From NCBI GenBank assembly GCA_018715585.1, contig DVLH01000145.1, positions 1 through 13,446 of the forward strand: 13,446 bases of DNA, given 5' to 3'. The notes beneath the pieces are model-generated. The model was not told the origin of the DNA. It made no database searches and saw only the letters and a list, made by a program, of their open reading frames with translations. Below are positions 1-7,600 of this stretch, piece after piece. The stretch is from Candidatus Aphodomonas merdavium (GTDB taxonomy: Bacteria; Bacillota; Clostridia; Christensenellales; Aristaeellaceae). The first letter of the stretch is position 1, and each line of letters opens with the position of its first letter. The translations under genes were made by a program, and so were the position numbers.

Positions 1-360
1 TCTTAGCACGAAAATGCCGCCGGAAACCATGATAGCCTCTTTAACGCAGACGGTCAGCAGCAGCCACAGCGGCACGAGCCCCTGCGCCGTGAGGCAAACG
101 AGCGCCGAAAGGGTGAGAAGCTTGTCCGCCAAGGGGTCCATCAGCTTGCCAAAGCGGGTGATGAGACCGAAGCGGCGGGCAATAACGCCGTCCAGCACGT
201 CCGTCAGCGCGGAGAGGATGAACACGGCGAGCGCCGCACGGTGCCGCCCCAGCGCATAGCAGGCGATAAAGATGGGAACACCGGCCAGCCGCGCCATCGT
301 CAGCAGGTTTGGGACGTTGAAGATATTTTCGTTTTCATCAATCCAGCTGTCTTTTTTCAT
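1..360 (-). CDS. CDP-alcohol phosphatidyltransferase (PgsA-type), 3' end outside window
   Basis: Integral membrane enzyme that transfers a phosphatidyl group from CDP-diacylglycerol to an alcohol acceptor, most likely glycerol-3-phosphate in phosphatidylglycerol synthesis. The first 120 residues are visible out of a usual 180 or so. The family signature D-x2-D-G-x2-A-R-x8-G-x3-D-x3-D is complete: D54, D57, G58, A61, R62, G71, D75, D79. Hydrophobic segments lie around residues 22-36, 42-53 and 81-102. The start codon overlaps the stop of the upstream glycosyltransferase (ATGA, bases 357-360), so translation is probably coupled; the nearest Shine-Dalgarno-like GAGG is rather far upstream. The acceptor is not proven: cardiolipin-synthase-type and other CDP-alcohol transferases share the signature, and the segment after the motif reads VKEAIM rather than the SREF I would expect in housekeeping PgsA. 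It could therefore be a paralogue, and no symbol is given. Confidence 0.9.
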   Translation of the reverse strand, partial: MKKDSWIDENENIFNVPNLLTMARLAGVPIFIACYALGRHRAALAVFILSALTDVLDGVIARRFGLITRFGKLMDPLADKLLTLSALVCLTAQGLVPLWLLLTVCVKEAIMVSGGIFVLR

Positions 361-1568
361 GATTCATGCAACGCCTCACAATATAGCTCCAAATATGCCT
401 TTACGGCGGCGGTGCGGTCAAAATCGCACACGGCTTTTTCCCGGCAGATGGCGGAAAGGCCGGGCTTTTGTTCGCTCAGCGCCATGGCGGCTTGGGCGAG
501 GGCGCGAACATCCCCTGCGGGCACGCTTCGACCGCAGGGGGATTGCAGCTGCTCCGTACAGCCGCACACGCCGTAGGCGGCTACGGGTGTGCCGCAGGCC
601 ATCGCCTCCATGTTGACGGTGGGGTAGGTATCCTCATAGGTGGGATTGAGCAGGCAATCGGCGGCGCGGTAAAGGTCTACCAGCGCCTGCGGCCCGTCCG
701 TGCGGGCGATGCCGGTCACGCCTGCGGGCAGGGAAGCAAGCTGCTTTTGCGTCAGCCCTACGAGCACAACTTTGGCGCGCTCCGCCAGCAGCCGGGCAAT
801 TTCCAGCGCGTCCGCAAACCCCTTGCGCGCATCGAAAGGAGCGGCGACGGCGAGCAGGAGCGCCTGGCCAGGCGCTACGCCGAGCGCTTTCCTCGTTTGC
901 GCCGCATCGCCGGGCGTAAAGAGCGACAAGTCCACGCCATTGCCGATCACGCGCCGCCGTGCGCTTTGCAGGAAGGATTTTTCCACGACGCCGGCAAGCC
1001 ACTGCGACGGCGTTACGAGGGTCAAGCGCGGCAGCGCGCTGAATGTTTTTTGCTTTAAATTCCAATTGCGCCTGGAGCAGTCCAGCAAAAAGGAAGCGGG
1101 ATATTCCTGCAGGAGCGGGCAATCGTGGCAGCCGGTCTGCCAGCGCTCGCAGCCGGCGCGGACAAAATGGCTGCAATGGCCTGTCAGCGCCCAGCAGTCG
1201 TGCAGCGTCCAGACGAGCGGAACGCCCGTGCGGCGTATCCAGTCAAAGAACAGCGGCACGCAAAGATAATAGCCGTGCGCATTGTGCAGATGAATGAGGT
1301 CGGGCTTGAAGGCGTCGAGATATTGAAGCAACTGCCGCGTCGCCCGGCGCGAAAAAAGCCCATGCGCGTCCAGCAGGCGGGAAGCGGCCCCATGCAGCGC
1401 TACCTCTGCGGCAGAGCCAAAGCGGATAAAATCCCCTTCGCGCGCAGGGCCGCGCGAATAATACACGCGGCAGCAGTGGCCGGCGCTTTGCGCGCCGCGG
1501 CGCAAATCGTCCATGATGCGCCCGTGGCTGCCGGTACAGACCGTATTGATGAAGGCGATTTTCGCCAT
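357..1568 (-). CDS. GT4-family glycosyltransferase (GT-B fold)
   Basis: Retaining glycosyltransferase of 403 residues, probably cytoplasmic or membrane-associated, transferring a sugar from a nucleotide donor to a surface-glycan or glycolipid acceptor; donor and acceptor cannot be read from sequence. The N-terminal Rossmann half carries HLHNAHG (93-99) and HDCWALTGHC (123-132). This is followed by a cysteine cluster (C125, C132, C140, C147, C150, ending in a CxxCP-type motif) found in one GT4 subgroup. The C-terminal half has NGVDLSLFTP (210-219) and the donor-site motif EDTYPTVNMEAMACGTP. In that motif the usual E-x7-E is D313-x7-E321, with E312 just before. I chose ATG 1568 because a GGAGG lies 7 bases upstream. 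An in-frame TTG at 1583 would add five residues but would place that site inside the coding region. The gene overlaps the phosphatidyltransferase start by 4 bases, and the pair looks like one transcription unit. Confidence 0.88.
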   Translation of the reverse strand: MAKIAFINTVCTGSHGRIMDDLRRGAQSAGHCCRVYYSRGPAREGDFIRFGSAAEVALHGAASRLLDAHGLFSRRATRQLLQYLDAFKPDLIHLHNAHGYYLCVPLFFDWIRRTGVPLVWTLHDCWALTGHCSHFVRAGCERWQTGCHDCPLLQEYPASFLLDCSRRNWNLKQKTFSALPRLTLVTPSQWLAGVVEKSFLQSARRRVIGNGVDLSLFTPGDAAQTRKALGVAPGQALLLAVAAPFDARKGFADALEIARLLAERAKVVLVGLTQKQLASLPAGVTGIARTDGPQALVDLYRAADCLLNPTYEDTYPTVNMEAMACGTPVAAYGVCGCTEQLQSPCGRSVPAGDVRALAQAAMALSEQKPGLSAICREKAVCDFDRTAAVKAYLELYCEALHES

Positions 1569-1575
1569 TCTTTCG

Positions 1576-1580
1576 CCTCC
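1576..1580 (-). promoter_or_regulatory. Ribosome binding site of the GT4 gene
   Basis: GGAGG on the minus strand with a 7-base spacer to ATG 1568. This site decides the start: it favours ATG 1568 over the in-frame TTG at 1583. Confidence 0.8.
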
Positions 1581-1601
1581 CAAAACGCTTTTATAAAGGA
1601 T

Positions 1602-1630
1602 ATCTTACATCATTTTCTTTGCGTACACAA
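1602..1630 (-). promoter_or_regulatory. Candidate sigma-A promoter for the GT4/phosphatidyltransferase pair
   Basis: On the minus strand, TTGTGT (1625-1630) and TAAGAT (1602-1607) are separated by 17 bases in the AT-richest part of the divergent gap. This predicts a start near 1595 and a leader of about 25 bases before ATG 1568. The -35 matches consensus at 3 of 6 positions and the -10 at 4 of 6, so the support is spacing and position rather than strength. I could not find an equally good plus-strand promoter for the large gene. The best is TTGCAT (1637-1642), 17 bases, TACAGA (1660-1665), which is weak. Confidence 0.4.
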
Positions 1631-1682
1631 GCTTTTTTGCATGAAACCGCTGCGCTTGGTACAGACTATCCAGACGCGAAAT

Positions 1683-1687
1683 GGAGG
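1683..1687 (+). promoter_or_regulatory. Ribosome binding site of the glucan synthase gene
   Basis: GGAGG with an 8-base spacer to ATG 1696. An in-frame ATG at 1681 overlaps this site and has no binding site of its own, so 1696 is preferred. Confidence 0.8.
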
Positions 1688-1695
1688 ATGTTTTT

Positions 1696-4600
1696 ATGAC
1701 AATGCAAGCGCCGTCCGAGCCTGAGACGATCGTGCAGGGCGCATCCCTTTCTACAGCCATGGCCGCTGCTGCCGCGGCGTTTACTGTTACGGGCAGGGCA
1801 AGGCCCCGGCTTGGCAGGCAATTGCGTGCGCTCAAGGGGGCGCTGGCACCGTTGGCTTCCCGGAGCGATGCGGATGGGCTTGCGCCGGCATCGCGCTGGT
1901 TTTACGATAACGCCCGCATGTTGGAGGAAGCATGTTTGCAGGCGGCGGAGGAAACAAAGCGGCTTCGTCCGTTGCCTGCCTACGGCAGGACACCGCGGGC
2001 ACTGCGGTTGTGCCGTGAGGCATGCGCTGCGCTGGAGGCGCGCATGGATGCAGCGTCGCTGGAAGCGGCGGCGGCAGCCTGGCAGCAGACGCAGCCCTTG
2101 GAAGAAGAAGAGCTGGCCGTATTACCGCTGTTTGCACGGTTGGCGCTGTTGGAAATTCTCTCTTCGCTGGCGGTGGAATGTGCGCGCGCCGAGGCAGACC
2201 GGCGCGCGGCGGAAAGCGAGGCGGGTTTGCCCGCTGCGTCGCGTTCGGACGCTTATCTGGAGCGCCGCTGCGCCCTTTTACAGGAGGCGCAGGATACGCA
2301 GGGGATGGAAGAACTTGACAGTTTTTTGCAGGATAGGCGGGACAGCGCCCAGCAGCTCGTGCAGCGCGAACAGCGCCGCCAGATGCGCCAGTGCCTCTGG
2401 ACAGCCGGCGCCGTGCGCTCGCTGCACGCGTTTGCCGCTCTGCGTTGGAAAGAGGCGCATGAACGGCTTTCGTTGCTACATGCGCTGCTAGGCGAGGATC
2501 CGGCGAACGTTTACAAGGATATGGATTTTGCTACGCGCTGCCTGTATCGCGCCCGCTGCGCGAAGCTGTCGCGACAGTTCCGGCAGCCGCCGGAGTCGGT
2601 GGCGCGTGCAGCGCTGGCGCTCTGCGCGCAGGCGGAAGAAGGGCTTGCGCGCCACGTAGGATATTATTTGCTGGACGAAGGACAGCCGCGGCTTTGGGAA
2701 GCGCTTGGGCGCGCGCCGCTACGGCTGCGCGCAGGGCTGGCGCTGTCGCGCCGGGCGTCGAAAATTTATGTGGCGGCGATCACGGCCGGATCGCTCGGGG
2801 CGGGCGCGGCGCTATATTTTGCAGGCGTGCGCAGCTGGCTGACGGCGCCGGCGCTGCTGGCGGCGGGAGAAGGGTTCCGCCAGCTGGCGGGGCTTGTGCT
2901 CAACAGGCTGTCCCCTCCGCGCATGCTGCCGCGCATGAAGCCGGACTGCTTGGGGGAGGGCGGCGTGCTTGTAGCCGTCCCCACGCTGCTAACGGGGCGG
3001 GAACAGGCGCTGGCAATGGTACGCCATCTCTCCGTGCTGCGCTTGGCTAACCCGGAAAAGCAGCTTTCCTATCTCCTGCTGGCGGATTTTGTGGACGGGC
3101 CTGCCTCCGAAGAGCCCCGGGATGCGGAAATAACCGCTGCTGCGCTGGAAGCCGTCCGGGCGCTGAACGAGGTTTGGGGTGGCGGGTTTTATTACCTGCA
3201 CCGCGCGCGCCAGTGGGATGCGCGTGAAAAGCGGTTTATGGGCCGCGAGCGCAAGCGCGGGGCGCTTTGCGCGCTGAATGAAGCACTGCTTTGCGGCCGG
3301 TTTCCCGACCCGCTTGCGGCGCAAAGCGTTGATCCTGCCGCGCTGGCGGGCCGTTTCCCCATCGTGGTGACGCTGGATGCGGATACGCAACTGCCGCCGG
3401 GAGCGGCGCTAAAGTTGGCCGGCGTGCTGCGCCACCCGCTCAACCGGCGCATCGCCGTGTTGCAGCCCCGCATGGAGCAGTCCGCCGCGAGCATCCGTAC
3501 CCGCATTGCGCGCATCTTTGGCGGCCAAGGCGGGTTTGACCCGTATTGCGCCGCGTTTGCGGACGTCTATCAAAACGTCTGCGGCGAGGGGAGCTTCGCC
3601 GGGAAAGGCGCGTATGATGTGGCAGAATTTGCCCGCGCGACCCGCGGCAAGATCCGTCCCGACTCGGTACTGAGCCACGATTTATTGGAAGGGGCGCTGG
3701 CAGGATCGGCGCTTGCGGGCGATATTGCACTGTTTGACTCCGAGCCGGGCACGCTGCAAGGCTGGCTGCGCAGGCTGCACCGCTGGACGCGCGGCGACTG
3801 GCAGCTGCTGCCGTGGCTTTTTCCGCGCATACAGGGGGAGGAAGAAAAGTTTTCCAATCCTCTTTCGCTGTTGAGCCGGTTTAAAATCATGGATAACCTG
3901 CGCCGCAGCCTGGTGCCTGCGGCGGGATGCCTGCTGCTGATTGGCGGGGCTGCGTGCGGCCAGCCGGTCGCGTTTGCCGCAGGGCTGCTGCTTGCGCATA
4001 CGCGCGAGCTGCTCCACCCAACCCGCCAAGGGCTGCGCGCGGCGTTTTTCAGCTTGGCGGTGATGCCGCTCAAAGCCGTATGCCTGCTGGATGCGGCCGT
4101 GCGCACGCTGTGGCGCATGGGCGTTTCCCACAAGCATTTGCTGGAGTGGACCACATCCGCGCAGGCAGAGCAGCAGCGGGGCGCAAGGCTGCTGCCGCTT
4201 TGGCCGAATGGCGCGATGGCGGCAGGGCTTCTGTTTGCATGCACGTACAGCCCCGGGTTTTTTGTGCTTGGCATCCCGCTTTCGCTGCTGTGGTTGCTTG
4301 CGCCTGTGCTGGAGCGCTATCTTAACGCGCCGGAGACGTCGCGGCAGCCGCTTTCGCCGCGTCAGCGCGATTTTTTACAGGACGTAGCTGCGCGCACGTT
4401 CCGCTTTTTTGAACGGACCGTTGGCGAGGGGACAAATTACCTGCCGCCGGACAACCTGCAGGTTGACCCGCCCAAGGGAGCTGCGCCGCGCACGTCGCCA
4501 ACGAACATCGGCATGTATCTGCTCTCCTGCGTGTGTGCGCATGAGCTGTCGATGCTCAGTGCCGACGATGCCGCAATCAGGATAGAGCGGACTGTCGGCA

Positions 4601-7600
4601 CGATGGAGCGGATGGAAAAATGGCGCGGCCATCTTTTAAACTGGTACGATATCCGCACGCTGGAACCTCTGCCGTGCCGCTATGTTTCCACGGTGGACAG
4701 CGGCAATTTGTGCGCGTGCCTGCTGTTGTGCGCGCAGGCGCTGCGCGCGTGGCTGGCGGAGCTGGACGTAGCGCATAGAGATCTGCCCGAGCGGCTGGAC
4801 GCGCTTGGCGCGGCGATGGATTTCCGTTCGCTATACGATGAAAGCGTGGATCTTTTCTATATCGGCATGGATTTGGAAAACCTCTCCCCGGGCGAGGCGC
4901 ACTATGACCTGCTGGCCAGCGAGGCGCGGCTGACGAGCTTTTTGGCGATTATGCGGCGCGAGGTGCCCGCGCGCCACTGGTCACGCCTAAACCGGGCGAT
5001 GACAAAGGCGCGCGCAGGGGCGGCGCTGCTTTCCTGGAGCGGCACGCTCTTTGAATATTTATTGCCTGCGCTCTTTTTGCAAAGCCCGCGCGCGACGCTG
5101 CTCTATGAGAGCGCAAAGAGCGCGGCGCTTACGCAGCTGACGGCGTTTCCCGGCGGGCCCTGGGGCGTCTCCGAAAGCGGATATTATGCGTTTGACCCGG
5201 AGCTTTCCTATCAATACCATGCCTTTGGCTTGCCCTGCCTGGCGCTGCGCACGCAGCCGCTTTCGCGCGTGATTGCGCCGTATGCGTCGGCGCTGGCGCT
5301 TGCGGTTGTGCCCGGAAAAGCGGTTGAAAACCTTCAGCACATGGCGTCGATGGGATTTCTGGCGCCGCTGGGGTTTTACGAGGCGGTGGACTATGGTGTA
5401 GAACGGCTGCCGGAAGGATGTGAATACCGCATTGTCAAAAGCCACATGGCGCATCATCAGGGCATGGTCATGGCGGCCGTATGCAATGCGCTTTGCGGCG
5501 GCGTGCTCACGCGCTATTTCCGGCGCCTGCCGCAAGTGGAAGCGTATGCGCTGCTGCTGGAGGAGCGGCGGCCTTCGCGGGCTATGTTGCGCCGGGCAAG
5601 CCGCATCCATCGGGAGCCTCCACAGCGCCGCGAAACAGGTACGGCACAAAGAAAGCCGCGCCGTGATGCGTTGCCTGCGCAGGTGCAGGTGATGGGCGGC
5701 GGCGGGACGACGTTTGTCTGCGACGCGCGCGGCAGTGGGTATCTTGCCGCGCGCGGCATGCTCCTGACATGCTGGGAGGCAGATCCGCTCTTTTTTGGCG
5801 GGCCACAGGTATATTTGCGCGCCGGCGGGAAAACGCTTTCCATCAACCGCTGCGCAGAGGTGCTGTTTCGCCGCGGGCGGGCGGTGTATACGTTGGAGAT
5901 GGAGAACCTGCGGGCGGAGCTAACGTGCTTTGTTTCCCCACTCGATGGTGCGGCAATCCAGCTTGTGCGCCTGCGCGCGGCGGATGGCGCGACAATGCAG
6001 GCGGACGTGGCGAGCTTCCTTGACCTTTGCCTTGCCGGGGAGGCAGAGTTTGAATCGCATCCTGCTTTTCAGCGGCTGCTCATCCAAACGCAGGCGCTTG
6101 GGGAGAACATGCTGGCCGCGCGCCGGCGCCCGCGCCGTGCAGGTGAGGAACCGGTTCTTGCGTGCCATCTGGCGTTTTCCGATGGACCATGCCGCTTTTA
6201 CCGGGAGACGGACCGCGCTGCATTTCTCGGCCGGGGTGGTGGGCTGGACGCGCCGCAGGCGTTGGCGCGCCCGGCTGTGCAAGGCCGGACAGGCGATGTG
6301 CTGGGCGCCTGCTTTAGCCTGCGCGCACAGTTGGAGCTGGGGGAAGGGCAGGCGCGCCTTCTCTGGTTTGTGACGGCTGCCGTAGACGGCGAGGAACAGG
6401 TGCATTCGCTTTGCGAGCGCTATGGGGCCGCGGATGTGGCCCTGCAGGCGCTTGCACTGAGCGAAACGCAGGCGTCCGTGGCGGCGCGCTATTTGGGGCT
6501 TGACGAGGCGGGGGAGCTTGCCGCGCAGCGTGCTGCGGCCTACCTGCTCACCCCTTCCCCGCAAAACAGCGCGCCGCCCGCTACGAAGGAAGCGCTTTGG
6601 CAGTTTTCCATCTCCGGCGATTTGCCTGTGATGGCCGTATCCGTGCAGGAGATGGCTCATTTGCCGCTGGCGCGCGAGGCGGTGCGCATGCACGCTTATT
6701 TGCGCCAGCTTGGCGTTCGCTTTGACCTTGCGCTCATCAATGGGCAGGCGCAGGGATATTTCCAACCGCTGCGCGAGGCGTTGCAGGCGCTGCTGGCAAG
6801 CGGCCCTTCGCGCGATGCCATTGGCAAGCCGGGCGGCGTGACGCTCCTGAGCGAGAGCGCGTATCCCAAGGAGGCGTTGGCGGCGCTCAAAGCGTTAGCC
6901 GCGCTGCGGCTGGATGGCCGCAAAGGTTCGCTGGGCGCACAGTTGGCCGGGGCGAGGACGGCTGTGCCTGCACTAAAAAACGGTGGCTGCAAGGAACAGG
7001 CGCTGCGGCCGGAGGCGGGGACGCCTGCGCTCAACAACGGCTATGGCGGTTTCCTGCGCGACGGCAGCTACCTTTGCTACCGCATGCCGCCCGTTCCCTG
7101 GTGCAATGTGCTTGTAGGGGCGGGATTGGGAGCGGTGATGACGGACCGTGGTCCCGGGTTTGTTTACGCAGGGAACAGCCGGCTGGGCAGGCTGACAGCG
7201 CATCCGTCCGACCCCGTGCTCGATAGCACGGCGGAAGGGCTGTTCCTGCGCGACGAGGAAAGCGGGGCGTATGCTTCGCTGACGGAGGATGCGCTGGCGC
7301 TCTATGCGCCGGGCCGGATGGCGCTGCGCTGTGACGCGCTGGGCCTGCATACGTCGGTGGAATATTTTGTGGATAGCGAACTGCCTGTGCGCTGTGCGCT
7401 CATTACGCTGGAAAATACGGGCGAGGCACAAAGGAGCGTATCCGTCACAAGCTGCGTGCGTTTTTTGCTTGGTTCGCACAGGCGCGACGCGATGCAGGCC
7501 CGCTGCCGGGTGGAAAAGGGCGTCTGCATCGCCGCGAGCCCTGCCTTGGAACGGGAAGCGTACCTCACGTGCGCCGGTGCGTGCGAGGCGTCGGTGAACG

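Noticed and set aside
634..1269. Open frames of about 180-196 codons on both strands within the GT4 gene
   Set aside because: Shadows of the GT4 reading frame; no binding sites and no protein-like motifs.
1660..1665. TACAGA with TTGCAT as the plus-strand promoter of the glucan synthase
   Set aside because: Spacing is right (17 bases), but each hexamer matches only 3 of 6 positions, too weak to list as a feature.
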